Made by a program: the position numbers and the translations under genes. 64,000 nucleotides of DNA from Lumbricus terrestris (taxonomy: Eukaryota > Annelida > Clitellata > Crassiclitellata > Lumbricidae): positions 68,633,755 through 68,697,754 of the forward strand of contig OX457037.1 in assembly GCA_949752735.1 (NCBI GenBank), written 5' to 3'. Positions 25,801-33,848 of the stretch are shown here, one piece after another. How positions within the stretch are numbered: the stretch's first letter is position 1; every line of letters begins with the position of its first letter. A model generated the notes under the pieces. The model worked only from the letters and a program-made list of their open reading frames with translations, ran no database searches and had not been told where the DNA came from.

Positions 25801-26460
25801 TCCCCCTGCCTTCTGCCAGATTCAGTTCCCAACTCCTCCGATTCACTGCCATCTGAAATTCATTGTAACGTTTTATTAAAACACTTATAAAAATGATAGA
25901 TTTCTATATCCCACTGATTTTTTAGTGGTCATGACAATTACACCCTCAATGTGTAGAGATAGGCCTACTACATTTCGTATTGGGATTTTTATAATATATA
26001 AATAATATAGTCGGCACGTAGGGCTACCGCTTTTTCGCGACCGTTTTGGCACCGCCGTTTTGACGTCAGCCTCTTTTCTTGCTCAATGTCGGTAGTCCAC
26101 ACAGTATAATCCGAATTCGGTTTGGCAAGAATGATTTTCATCAATTCAGCTCCCATTGGAGGCAATTTGGAGCAACAATTAGTTGCATCAAGCTAGCTTC
26201 TATTATATAAAACAATAATTATATATCATCGAGGCAAGTCCGGTTAATCGAGAATTTTTATCAATCCCACTTCTACTTATGGCAAAATAATTTTCGCCAA
26301 ACCAACTTCTATTTAATCAAGAAAGTTTTTCATCAATCCACCTTTCATTTAAAACATGAATTTTCCCCGTCAGGCTCAGTGGCGGCGCCAGGATTTCAGT
26401 TTCGGAGGGGCTGAAGCCCGCGGAAAAATTTTCCATTTTCGCCGCCAAAATTTCTGACGA

Positions 26461-26493
<33 letters not shown>

Positions 26494-27825
26494 TCATCGA
26501 CCAAAAATCGTGAATTTTCTATGTAAAATAATTAAAATGGTCATTTTTTTAGGGGGGGCTTAGCCTCCTGTAGGGGGGGCATAGCCCCCCCCAGCCCCCC
26601 CCTAGCGCCGCCACTGGTCAGGCTAACTTCTATTTAGGCAGAAAAGAAATCCCATTCATCCAACTTCTATTGAAGACTGAGTTTCATCTAGCTTCCATTG
26701 ACATGAAAAGTCATTTCCATAATCAACTTACGCAAAGAATTGGTTTTATCAATCCAGCTTCCATTTAGGCAAACATTTATTTTTGTCAATAAACTCCGGT
26801 GCCATAACGTATCTATAGGCTACGACGCCAAAACGGAGGCGACAAAACGCCCTGCTTCGATATAATATAGGCTTAGTAATAATTATTGTCTGCATTCATA
26901 TTATTGTTAGGTCTAAACCTTTTCCGATTTGTATATTAATTTTTAAAAACCCAAACATAATATGGTCTATATTTGGTCAATAGTATAGGCCCTATAGACA
27001 TCTATATAAGCTTTACGATACTTAAGCTTATTCATGATGTGTAACGGTTATTGTAGGCCTTAAACAGACGGCAAAATATTAAGCTTCAGAGGCATTCATG
27101 AATTTGTTGAAATGAGGCAGGTACTCAGATAGGCCAGAGTACCGGTAGTCGGAAATAGGCCTTGTTAGGCTTAAGCTAACGTGAATTTACGATCGAACGT
27201 AGGCTAAGAGCAATCATTGAATCTTAAAGCTTTCCATTAATTTAGACAAATCACTAATCGCGACGTTAAGAAATGCTGATCGAGTCACTGTCAACTTTCT
27301 TCAACTAGCCTACTTAAGTTTTCGCCTTGATTAGGCCTATTGTCTGATTAATTTGTGATATATAGGCCACTAAGTTTGTGATGCTTCGTGCAACCTTATT
27401 CCTGTTTAGTGTGCTTGATATACACGGACCAATAAAAAACTGATTGATTGATTGATTGATTATAAACAAACTGCAGCACCAAATTTAAATCTTCTGACCC
27501 ACATTTTTTTGGCAACGCTTACCAGTTTCTTTCAGTAGATCCTTTTGAGAGAGTAAGTCCAGAATCCACTGCCATTGTGAGTTTCTTTCTAAAGCACTCA
27601 GGAAAACGCTTGAGGCTTTTGGATGTTTTGTTGTGAGGAGGAGATTAAGAAGTTCTCTGCATCGACCTTGTTTCGTGAGTCGTTTGTTTTGTATTTCCTG
27701 CCATTGAACGACTGTGATGACGTGTCCTTCGATGAGATAATCGCTCATCTGATCCGCATCCAAATCTGCCACCAACGTTGTAAAGCTTGAGATGATTCGT
27801 TTCCGTATTTCTTCATCACTTTGTC
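12930..27825 (-). CDS. CARD-coiled-coil-C2 protein, six exons (5' end missing)
   Basis: Exons (minus strand, 5' to 3'): 27825-27523, 25852-25703, 22339-22287, 21643-21465, 17522-17420, 13100-12930. Splice phases are 1, 1, 0, 2, 0, and every join stays open, giving 318 residues to a TAA at 12932-12930. Residues 3-85 form a CARD (death-fold helices with the EIQNKRLTKQGRCRELLNLL stretch). Residues 118-150 form a charged coiled coil. About 152-193 is a linker. Residues 194-314 form a C2 domain (HELKVTVIDC, DPYVKLYVLPD, LNPIYKETF, LWVSVW, LLGEVVIPL). Known: CARDs nucleate signalling assemblies and C2 domains bind membranes. Inferred: a cytosolic adaptor that docks at membrane. The loop acids needed for calcium are missing. 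No in-frame ATG precedes the CARD, so at least one upstream exon is not identified. The C2 resembles synaptotagmin-like proteins, but I know of no standard protein with this order. Introns carry many transposons. Confidence 0.75.
13698..14474. mobile_element. Fold-back mariner-type MITE
   Basis: Nearly the whole 777 bp is one palindrome: the left arm to about 14085 mirrors the right arm from about 14093. The ends CAGGGTGCGCAAAAA and TTTTTGGCGCACCCTG are flanked by TA (13696-13697, 14475-14476). The start CAGGGTG and TA target fit mariner-type elements. No transposase. Confidence 0.85.
14477..15874. mobile_element. Mariner element with long inverted repeats
   Basis: 1,398 bp. The ends CAGGGTGGCTCAAAAAAAAC and its complement extend as imperfect inverted repeats of about 200 bp. 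TA flanks both sides; the left TA (14475-14476) is shared with the preceding element, so the two lie head-to-tail at one dinucleotide. It carries a degenerate transposase on the minus strand. Confidence 0.85.
14799..15379 (-). pseudogene. Degenerate mariner transposase
   Basis: Two overlapping minus-strand frames (15379-15176 and 15209-14799) together resemble a mariner transposase C-terminal half. MQQDSAPACSHGKV corresponds to the second catalytic Asp region and SPLDYHVWG to the third (DD34D group). They are out of frame with each other and lack the N-terminal DNA-binding part, so the copy is inactive. Confidence 0.7.
15877..16163. other. No feature recognised (intron)
   Basis: AT-rich. It may be part of an older repeat that continues beyond the hAT-like insertion at 16172-16993, because similar A/T-rich wording resumes at 17002; not resolved. 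Confidence 0.3.
16172..16993. mobile_element. hAT-like element with CAAAGCTCGAGGGTACG ends
   Basis: Inverted ends CAAAGCTCGAGGGTACG and CGTACCCTCGAGCTTTG are flanked by the perfect 8-bp duplication CTTAAAAC (16164-16171, 16994-17001). A 60-bp block with TACCCTAAAATAG and AATACGTACGTACCTTTC occurs near both ends in the same orientation, i.e. a subterminal direct repeat. No transposase frame. Confidence 0.85.
17420..17522 (-). CDS. CARD-C2 gene exon: C2 domain, middle
   Basis: 103 bp with acceptor ATTGTTTCAG|TT and donor TTTACG|GTAGGC. The leading T completes Pro of DPYV, then come VKLYVLPD, a basic patch KATKRKT and LNPIYKETF, canonical for the central strands of a type-I C2 fold. Confidence 0.85.
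17795..17998. repeat. Compound triplet microsatellite (CAA)(CGA)(TGA)(CGA)(TAA)
   Basis: About 200 bp of consecutive triplet blocks in one register: CAA/AAC, then CGA, about 27 TGA units, CGA again, then about 22 TAA units. Homopolymer-encoding frames here are artefacts. Confidence 0.95.
18184..18520. repeat. 67-bp minisatellite rich in TCGAGTCGATCGA palindromes
   Basis: About 4.7 copies of a 67-bp unit; GAGTCTTGCC recurs at 18242, 18309, 18376 and (one change) 18443. Each unit contains nested palindromes of GTCGATCGA and GTCGAC. Frames on both strands are by-products of a unit length not divisible by three. Confidence 0.95.
18732..19020. mobile_element. hAT-like MITE of the CARGGGCGGATMCAG family
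   Basis: It begins CAGGGACGGATACAG and ends TTGGATCCGCTCCTG. The flanks AACGAGTA and AATGAGCA match at 6 of 8. It shares ends with 8842-8883 and 33849-34174 and sits inside the larger element at 18122-20227. Confidence 0.65.
19083..19950. repeat. Tandem array of about 11 units carrying TGACGTCA
   Basis: Degenerate units of about 65-95 bp, each with the order CCTATTGTGACGTCACTTCG, ATTATGATACA, GATCTACTATTATA, TTCATTTTGAGAATATAAAA. Starts lie near 19083, 19176, 19264, 19342, 19415, 19490, 19565, 19640, 19708, 19792 and 19855. Five keep a perfect TGACGTCA palindrome. Confidence 0.8.
19957..20085. repeat. GTCGATCGA-rich cluster
   Basis: Irregular repeats of AAGTCGATCGAGTCGATCG, related to the 67-bp minisatellite at 18184-18520 but without a fixed period. 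Confidence 0.8.
20093..20215. repeat. Hairpin with 40-bp arms
   Basis: 20093-20132 (starting ATTCTTTCAAAATTCATC) pairs with 20176-20215 across an AT-rich loop. It lies at the right end of the putative element 18122-20227. Confidence 0.8.
20228..20911. other. No gene; TA microsatellite at 20629-20673
   Basis: AT-rich intron sequence of the CARD-C2 gene with scattered TTATGACGTA words like those in the array to the left, and an interrupted (TA)n tract. Confidence 0.5.
20912..21181 (+). mobile_element. Small non-autonomous Helitron
   Basis: It starts TCTATATCTATAAG preceded by A, followed by AAAGGACTTGGCTATGTG. It ends with a GC-rich hairpin-like CGTGCAACGCCGGGT and CAGCTAG followed by T. Helitrons typically begin TC, end CTRG after a subterminal hairpin and sit between A and T. 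About 270 bp; no Rep or helicase. Confidence 0.8.
21465..21643 (-). CDS. CARD-C2 gene exon: C2 domain, first strands
   Basis: 179 bp with acceptor TTATTTTTGCAG|AA and donor GATCC|GTACGT. A basic Ser/Arg stretch comes first, then GKIHLIIVY and HELKVTVIDCEGLERK, the first strands of a C2 domain. It ends inside the Pro codon of the DPYV motif. Confidence 0.8.
21756..21887. mobile_element. Short MITE with GTATCGGGGACCGA ends
   Basis: GTATCGGGGACCGA faces TCGGTCCCCGATAC. The interior is tandem GGTTAGGGTCAGGTTAGGCGTCGTGA, matching on the complement the minisatellite inside the MITE at 4656-5051. No clear target duplication. Confidence 0.65.
22287..22339 (-). CDS. CARD-C2 gene exon: short linker
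   Basis: 53 bp with acceptor TTTCATTGCAG|AT and donor GGAAAA|GTAATT. AT again completes a G from the previous exon to Asp, and the exon ends in phase 0, exactly what the next exon needs. It encodes MCELDGSIDGLPTNTGK. It was called because it is the only phase-compatible bridge I found between the coiled-coil and C2 exons. Confidence 0.6.
22481..22512. repeat. (AT)n microsatellite
   Basis: Uninterrupted AT run of about 32 bp, between C2-gene exons. Confidence 0.9.
22741..22927. repeat. (GAT)n microsatellite with interruptions
   Basis: About 60 GAT triplets with scattered GGT, AAT, GAC and GCT variants. The Asp, Met and Ser homopolymer frames are artefacts. Confidence 0.95.
23285..23913. mobile_element. 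Fold-back element nested in the hAT relic
   Basis: Both ends are GTTAAC. The arms of about 95 bp are inverted copies (about 88% by eye), and each is itself built from repeats of ACAACTNGTCTAACGACA. Between the arms lie degenerate GAAGCTGGATTGATGAAAA units. No coding capacity and no clear target duplication. Confidence 0.8.
23390..23800. repeat. GAAGCTGGATTGATGAAAA array, second site
   Basis: At least seven degenerate units spaced 45-65 bp, filling the interior of the fold-back element. Same unit as at 4730-5345 and 26130-26790. Confidence 0.75.
23939..24357 (+). pseudogene. hAT transposase, N-terminal remnant
   Basis: Plus-strand fragments in different frames: WTDMYFFVE, then VCLICQEKVSVVKEYNLRRY with YDTKH just after (a BED-like zinc finger, C-x2-C and H), then from 24154 KQQNVFETI and GDFVKDCLLKVSE. 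This is the start of the hAT transposase type that gave rise to GTF2IRD2- and ZBED-like vertebrate genes. The catalytic core is absent, and stops and frameshifts are present. Confidence 0.75.
24582..25702. other. No gene; AAGT microsatellite
   Basis: Intron of the CARD-C2 gene. 24800-24870 is TCTG-rich low-complexity sequence. After the tetranucleotide repeat at 24993-25101 a stretch reading ACTTTATTGAACCGCC then CAATAAAAAAA may be an old retroelement tail, unclassified. Confidence 0.45.
24993..25101. repeat. (GTAA)n microsatellite with GTAC variants
   Basis: About 27 tetranucleotide units GTAA with interspersed GTAC. Confidence 0.95.
25703..25852 (-). CDS. CARD-C2 gene exon: coiled coil
   Basis: 150 bp with acceptor AATTTCAG|AT and donor CAAAG|GCAAGA, a GC-AG intron. 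The leading AT completes the G left by the CARD exon (Asp). It encodes an acidic Ser/Glu start, then a heptad-like stretch around EKSELLEKQRLLLKENKELQ. This resembles the CARD-to-coiled-coil transition of CARD9-type adaptors in layout, not in sequence I can align. Confidence 0.7.
26130..26790. repeat. GAAGCTGGATTGATGAAAA array, third site
   Basis: Mostly complement-oriented units (ATCAATCCAGCTTCCATTTA), split by the MITE at 26377-26616. Confidence 0.65.
26377..26616. mobile_element. CAGTGGCGGCGC-family hAT-like MITE, copy 2
   Basis: The ends CAGTGGCGGCGCCAGG and CTAGCGCCGCCACTG are flanked by the perfect 8-bp duplication GTCAGGCT (26369-26376, 26617-26624). It contains a poly(T) run and G/C-runs that pair. 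Confidence 0.92.
27523..27825 (-). CDS. CARD-C2 gene exon: CARD domain
   Basis: 303 bp, read as 2 nt + 100 codons + 1 nt. The donor at the lower end is ACTG|GTAAGC, excellent. The acceptor GCACCAG|GA has a weak pyrimidine tract, and an in-frame TAA lies just upstream, so the exon must begin by splicing here or nearby. The encoded helices match a CARD: DEEIRKRIISSF, MSDYLIEGHVITVVQWQEI, CRELLNLLL, ASSVFLSALERN, WILDLL. Confidence 0.75.
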
Positions 27826-27997
27826 CTGGTGCCAATTGTATTATTTAGCTCTCTTTTACAACTATGCAATAATAGAATCAACTTGCATACTTTAGTTAGC
27901 CTTTAACCTTAGGACTACAATTATAATATCTTTGGAAGTTCATCAGCGCGATGCATTTCTGTTTTTATTTATCTATAATTTATTTCTCGCATCTGCT
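27826..27997. other. No feature; 5' side of the CARD exon
   Basis: No start-codon exon for the CARD-C2 gene could be recognised here. Confidence 0.4.
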
Positions 27998-28170
27998 ATA
28001 TAGCGCCCCCACTCAGAGGCGACTCCCACTACAGCGCGGACACTGCATCGGAGTTTCACGCTGAAGCGCACGAGCAATTGCGAGTGAAGGACTTGCTCAA
28101 GGTCAAAACGCGGCGACTTGAAGTGGATTTGAATCTGGAACATCCGATTCCAATTAAGGCACCGAACCAC
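27998..28170 (-). mobile_element. tRNA-derived SINE, copy 1
   Basis: On the minus strand the order is a diverged B-box-like AGATTCAAATCC, then CACTCGCAATTGCTCG, GCGTGAAACTCCG, TGTCCGC, CGCCTCTGAGT, GGGGCGCTATATAG. This matches block by block the better-kept SINE at 34275-34490. It is truncated or diverged at its tRNA-like head. Confidence 0.75.
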
Positions 28171-28232
28171 ACAATAGTTTATGCACCACCCCGCCCTACA
28201 TGTTAAAATGCTGCTAAAACGCTGCTTTTGTG

Positions 28233-28350
28233 GTTAGGCTCAGTCTGAGAATTGTAGAAAAATTAATGTGATCAACTAGCTAGGCCTATTATAGATGATT
28301 CACGTAGAGTTGGGATGTGAGAAAGAAGACTTTACTATGGTGCTGTACGT
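28233..28350 (-). mobile_element. Fragment of the CAGGGTGAGAATTG MITE family
   Basis: CAGTCTGAGAATTGTAG, then GTTGGGATGTGAGAAAGAAGA and CTTTACTATGGTGCTG follow the order of the reverse-orientation copy at 11006. The other end is lost. Confidence 0.45.
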
Positions 28351-28683
28351 CAGCTCGGGCGTTTGAGGAGAGTGGTTTTTATAGGCTTGTGAAAAGAGGC
28401 AAAGAAATGGCCTACCAGTATACATGTAAGTTCGTCACAGAGATTGCTAAATAATTTAGCAATAACTTCAGGAAGATGAACCGACCATAGGGAAGCTGTT
28501 ATGCAGCACTGTGGAAGTTAGAGCCATATAGGGACAGTTCAGACACCTTGCGTGGCAGAGCGAAGGGATCTATAAATTATAGCCTATGACACGGAATGGA
28601 TTGGTGCTTGGCCTGCAAGGCGATTAGGCCTGCGCAGTGCGCAAGTGCGCATAAGCCTAAGCGATATAATCTTAAACTTAAGT

Positions 28684-30118
28684 GCATTTCTTCTTCTTCT
28701 GGCGTCTCTGGCACTGCTCTACTTTGGTTCCAGTCCTGTCTGTCTTCCAGATTCTTCTCTGTTAAAGCCTCCAGTCACTGTTCACAACCCCTTCCACTAT
28801 CTTGTGGCGTTCCTCAAGGCTCCGTCCTGGGTCCGTTGCTCTTCAATCTCTACACCACTCCTTTAAGTCACCTCATAGAATCCTCGTCTGTTGACCACCA
28901 TCTCTACGCAGACGACACTCAACTCTTCATATCCTTCTCCCCAGGCTCTTTTCCCACCTCCATTGCTAAACTTTTCAATGTGGTCAATCTAATCTCTAAA
29001 TGGATGTCTTCCAACCTCCTCTGCCTCAACCCCTTCAAAACAGAGTTCATCATTTTTGGACTTCCTGACAAAATCAAGAAAATCCCAGACCCTTCAATAC
29101 ACCTATCGACTAACTCTTCGTCTCTTACCTTTACTTCTGATGCTCCTGTCCGCAATCTTGGTGTAATGTTTGATTCGCATCTCTCCTTCTCTAACCACAT
29201 CTCTAACCTATCGCGTTCCTGCTTCATGCACATCCGGGACCTCCGTCGCATCCGACCTATGCTCGATTTCAAAACTGCTTCCACCATTGCTACGTCCATC
29301 GTCCACTCAAAACTTGACTATTGCAACTCTCTGTTCTTAAGCCTTGACTCCTCACAACTTAAGCGCCTCCAGCTCATTCAAAATTCTCTAGCCAGAGCCG
29401 TCACCAGAACACCCAGACATCATCACATCACCCCCATCCTCAAGTCACTTCACTGGTTGAATATCCCAGAGCGAATCCACTTCAAAGCTCTCTCCTTAAT
29501 TACAACTCTTTGCAATGCTCTCAGCCCAGTTATCTTCGCGAACTCTTAACCATCCAGCCTACCCGTTCTACCCGATCATCCGCCTGCCTTACACTTTCTC
29601 GACCGCCGGTCACAAGTCATCTCAAGTTCTCTAACTGAGCCATATCCATCTCAGCACCACGCCTTTGGAATGATCTGCCTCCTGAATTCCGATCCTTTTC
29701 AGTCCCTTCACCATCACTACTATAATCACACACCTCAACGTTCCTCAATCCTCAGGCTCCTCTACCCATCACACCTCGGGCTTTTCATTCCAAACTTAAG
29801 ACACTCCTTTCACGAACTCGTACCCTGTCTCATCTGTTCCTCCACCCTCCAATTCCCGGCCCAGACGACACCCGCCTTAATAGCTGTTCCGCCCCTCTGA
29901 TTCTATGGTAACTCGACCCGGACCACCACGGACTACTCTCACGGACAACCCTTTTAACTCAACGCATTTGATTCTGATCCTATGGTGCCTCGACCCGGAC
30001 CACCACGGACTACGCTCACGGACAACACTTCTAACTTAACGCAGCGCTCGTGAATAAGCTGGTGCCCCGCGCTTGGCTTTCGAGTGGCGCTTTAGAAATT
30101 TTGAGTTTACGATTACGA
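28684..30118 (+). mobile_element. 5'-truncated L2/CR1-group LINE
   Basis: Reverse transcriptase motifs in order: ALLWFQSCLSSR, GVPQGSVLGPLLFNLYT, HLYADDTQLF (catalytic YADD), NLGVMFDSHLSF, HSKLDYCNSL, LQLIQNSLARAV, ITPILKSLHWL. The frame stays open from about 28690 to TAA at 29547-29549, and further homologous C-terminal pieces (APRLWNDLPPEF near 29660) follow with shifts. The 3' end is GTTTACGATTACGATTACGA, a short tandem tail typical of L2-like elements. The endonuclease and the N-terminal part of RT are missing, so it is dead on arrival. Confidence 0.85.
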
Positions 30119-30182
30119 TTACGATTTTGCATAGGCTCTATGCAGCCAGTGCGTTTCCTCCCGTATAAAGCTTAATATGATG

Positions 30183-30659
30183 CCGGTGTCACGAAATAGA
30201 GCATCCCCGTAGTAATCGCCCCCCCCCCAGATGAAGAGAAGTTGAAAAAAGCCACTTCGGCGTGTATTTATTTTCTCAAATTAATTTCCACCTGCTTTGT
30301 GTTGAACAATGACACTAACAGGTATGTTTATTCCTACTAGATATTGTACCTGGTACCTGATTAGATTTTAGAGCAATTCGAACATTTAATTAGAACACTT
30401 ACAGCTACCAAATAAATTCGAGTTGTCTTGCTCTGAACATTGTTTAGTACACTTAAGACAATATTAGAGTAACTTTAAATTTTGATTAGGTCTACAGCAT
30501 AAATTTTTCAATAGGCTAATATGCATTGTTCAATAAAGATTGAAAAGGGGATAGAATGGTTTATCCCCCGGATAGTCTAGTCTGGCATATTCCATCCGGA
30601 GGGATAAATTAATTCATCGCCCAGATAGCTTTAAGGGGTAGAATATCACGTGACACCGG
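30183..30659 (-). mobile_element. CCGGTGTCACGAAA-type MITE, copy 2 (inverted)
   Basis: CCGGTGTCACGAAATAGAG to ATCACGTGACACCGG. The interior reads as the complement of the copy at 30860-31317, including the ATAAACCATTCTATCCCC phrase. Confidence 0.85.
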
Positions 30660-30859
30660 AACTTGGGTATGCCGCCAATCAGATGAGTCGAAACATTTAA
30701 GGACAGACTGCAACTAAGTAAAGCGAGATAAAGTGAAGCCCGCATAAATAGCACTTCTACAGTCAACTATATGTTGCGTATGAATGCATGCACCAGGAAA
30801 GCGCGGTGTTGCAGATTTAGTAGATAAACCTATACATAGGCTACAGCATAGGCTACCCG

Positions 30860-31317
30860 CCGGTGTCATGAAACGGAGTATCCCCCCTGAAAGCTATCCG
30901 GTGGGATGAATTAATCTATCCCCCCGGATGGAATTAACCGGTCTATACTATCCGGGGGGATAAACCATTCTATCCCCTTTTTTGAAAAATGAGCATAATA
31001 AAAAAAATTATGCTGTAATCAAAATTTAAAGTGACTCTTATTGTTTTAAGTGTCCTAAGCAATGCTCAGATAAAGGCAACTCGAATTTATTTAGTGACTC
31101 TGAGTGTTTTTAAGTGTTTTGAAAGTTTTAAGTGCTCTAAAAACAGGGAAAAAGAAATTATATAGTAAGAATAAACATACTTGTTAGTGTCATTGTTCAA
31201 CATAAAGCAGATGAAAATTAATTTGCCCAAAAAAATACACGCGGAAGCGGTTTTTTCGACTTTTTGTAATTTGGGGAGATACAATTAATACGGGGATACT
31301 CTATTTCGTGACACCGG
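30860..31317 (+). mobile_element. CCGGTGTCACGAAA-type MITE, copy 3
   Basis: 458 bp, CCGGTGTCATGAAACGGAG to CTATTTCGTGACACCGG, uninterrupted. At about 31176-31180 it has no insertion where copy 1 (6331-8147) carries the 1,351-bp element, so it serves as the empty-site reference. It lies only 200 bp from copy 2 in the opposite orientation. Confidence 0.88.
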
Positions 31318-32600
31318 CGACTTCCAACCCAGCAGGTGATGAGCTGCGTCTTTTCGGGATTTAGTCGGAGGCGGTTCAATGACATCTATAGTCGCCAATC
31401 ACTTCCGATGTCATGATGGGCAGCCTCTTCACTAAGGAGAAAGCTTCAAGAGCTGCCATGGTTCTGGACATATGCGTGCATGTTATCGGCATCGTCATGT
31501 TGATGTGACGCAGCCTTCACAGAAGCAAGGACCTGGCTAAGGTCATGAGGTGCAAATAATGCTAGACAGAGATCAGAACTATGTGAAAGACTTTAAGGAC
31601 ATCCTGTACAAGTCAGACCATGTGGATCTACTGCATGGTCCTATCTGCTTGCTCAAGAAATGTTGGCATTAAAGGTAGACCCTAATAAATTTACCTTTAG
31701 CTGACATTTCTTAATGTTGGATGTAAATTTATTCCACGGTATCCAAACATCAGCTTCTTTAGACGATTTTCATACACAGGCCGGAAGCTGCAAAACGTTC
31801 GTTATATCGTTCAATGTTGCTGATAATAATATTCATCTTATCAATTTTGCTGGTTTAGGTCTACATCCGTATTCGAAATACAAGTTCAGTTAGGTCTCGT
31901 GTTAGTACTATTATTAACACCGGATTTTCCAAGAACTTCAGCAGGCCTAGCAGTCTATTAGGCTTTAATATAGGCCCCTATAGGCCATATATAGATACTT
32001 CGTTGCTGACGAAGCCTGGAGCATATGACGGTCTGTGGTACGTGATGCGGGCAAGCTAAACATGCATGATTGTAGGCCCATTATATAGCTAGGTTTCACG
32101 TCTCTTAGAAACTGGGATCTTCAGGCTTGTATGCTATTCTATAGAACCTGCAGGGGTTTACTGGAACAAGCCGTGTGGTTACTTTGATGAATGTAGCCTA
32201 GCCTATACAGGCATATTCTCTCACTAGTCAATATGGCAGCCAAAGGCGGATGCATGAGTTTACAGATCAAGGATCTAGCTATAGTTGGATCATTTTCGAT
32301 TCTCGATGTCCTTCACTATAATTATACAACGTGTATAATAGGCTATTATAGCTTATTATGACCAGGGTTAAAATTCGAGGGCATACGCGGGTAGGTCTAT
32401 AGGCTTACAGAGTGTAGGCCTACTCACCTCACAAACACTTTTGTTAAGCATAGGTTTACGGGGAAATAACCTGCAGACAGGACAATGACTATTCAACAGA
32501 AGCGTGTACGACTGTACGTATGATCACCTCTAACTTTGCAGAACATCCTGATTACCGCTGATTTTTTCGAAGATTTTTAAATCAATGTAAATTTAATGTA
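31318..32600. other. No gene recognised
   Basis: 31330-31680 has a GC content and word use suggestive of decayed coding DNA, but no frame stays open and I cannot name it. The rest is rich in TAGGCCTA words. Confidence 0.4.
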
Positions 32601-32885
32601 ATCGGATTCTATATAGCGGCCGTGCCGGGCCGTCTATGGCCTCAATGATCCTGTTCATTTTTCAATGAATTTGATCGGGTGAGATCCTTCACCACCGCTC
32701 GCCCTTTTGAATGGACGCCACGACATTTAGGTCTCCCGGTGGACGGACCGTGCTAGCCCGAGATTTTTGAATTTCTGAAATAGCCACCTTCGGGAAGCGA
32801 ACCGCGGCCCACACGCTCTCTTTCAGAGTCGCGTACAGACGCGCGGCCAGCGCTCTTACCGATGTAGCTAACTGGGCCAGTATAT
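32600..32885 (-). mobile_element. SINE with tRNA-like head (second family)
   Basis: On the minus strand: A-box-like TAGCTACATCGGTAAG (32855-32870), a GC-rich arm, and B-box-like GGTTCGCTTCC (32793-32803), spaced as in a tRNA with a long variable arm. It is followed by a tail with CCGCTATATAGAATCCG. The sequence differs from the SINE at 34275-34490. The 3' limit is uncertain, and it could be a tRNA pseudogene. Confidence 0.5.
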
Positions 32886-33194
32886 GATATTATGACGATC
32901 GAATAACGGCCGTTATGCCTAAGCATATGGGAAGTCGGGGTAATTTCGGCCAATTTTCTTATTTCTGTAATGGAAACGGGTTGACTGCTAAAATTAAATA
33001 AAATCACAACTAAATAAAGCAAGATAAGGACAATGTAGGCCTACCGTACTGCAAAATTACTTTTTAGGAATGAGGAGAGCATGCATGTGAGGAAAAAGGT
33101 CATTTTATAAAGTGCATTTTTGACCAGTGTTACCCCGGCATACGGGCTGAATTCGGTCAACACGGCTAGTTTGACCCTCATTCCTCACAACAAA
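32886..33194. other. No feature recognised
   Basis: Short anonymous stretch without a convincing frame. Confidence 0.4.
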
Positions 33195-33803
33195 CCGGCG
33201 CCCTGTCGTTTGCGCGCAGGACGTTTGCGCGCCGTCGTTTGCGCGCCGTCATTTGCGCGCGGTCAATTGCGCCCAGCAAAAAATGACCGTTGTTTGCGCG
33301 CGGGACGTTTGCGCGCGCGCATTGTGGATTGACTTGTACTATTATGTCTGCCGTCTTCGTATGATCAAACAGCGAACTCCTGTATGATGGGTAGGCCTAT
33401 TTTATTTGCACTTTGATGTGTACTCCTCTTTACGTTACGGCAACATAACATTGTAGGAATATCGCAAAGAAATTGCGCATAACATTTCAATTTGTCATTG
33501 AAGACAATCAACAAACTCGCGCAAACATTCGGTTGGACTATTATGTAGTTATTTCGTAGAAAACATTGATACCTAACGCTCATTTCGTAGGAAACATTGA
33601 TACCTATAGCTTAACTTACTGCTAAATTAAAGTAGTAATTTCGTAGAAAAACAATACAGATTATTTGATATGATTCTTTACTTTGCATATTGTGACGGCG
33701 CGCAAATGACTGCGCGCAAACGTCTTGCGCGCAAATGTCGTTGCGCGCAAACGTCGGCGTGCAAATGACTGCGCGCAAACGTCTTGCGCGCAAATGGCTG
33801 GAC
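33195..33803. mobile_element. Fold-back element with GCGCGCAAA-array arms
   Basis: 33205-33315 repeats GTTTGCGCGCNGNC seven or more times; 33696-33800 repeats the complement, GCGCGCAAANGNC, seven or more times. The AT-rich centre has two direct copies of CATTTCGTAG-type sequence. Arms built of short tandem repeats are typical of fold-back elements. No coding capacity. Confidence 0.8.
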
Positions 33804-33848
33804 CCCGTACTAGACAGATAAACGGAATTAACAAGACAGGCACCCAGG

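Larger units (their letters stand above)
25853..27522. other. Intron of the CARD-C2 gene; repeats only
   Basis: Contains the third GAAGCTGGATT array, a nested MITE and a (GATT)n tract at 27441-27462. No further exon was recognised. Confidence 0.5.

Noticed and set aside
32785..32880. Functional tRNA gene
   Set aside because: The A and B boxes are diverged and a SINE-like tail follows, so a SINE is more likely.
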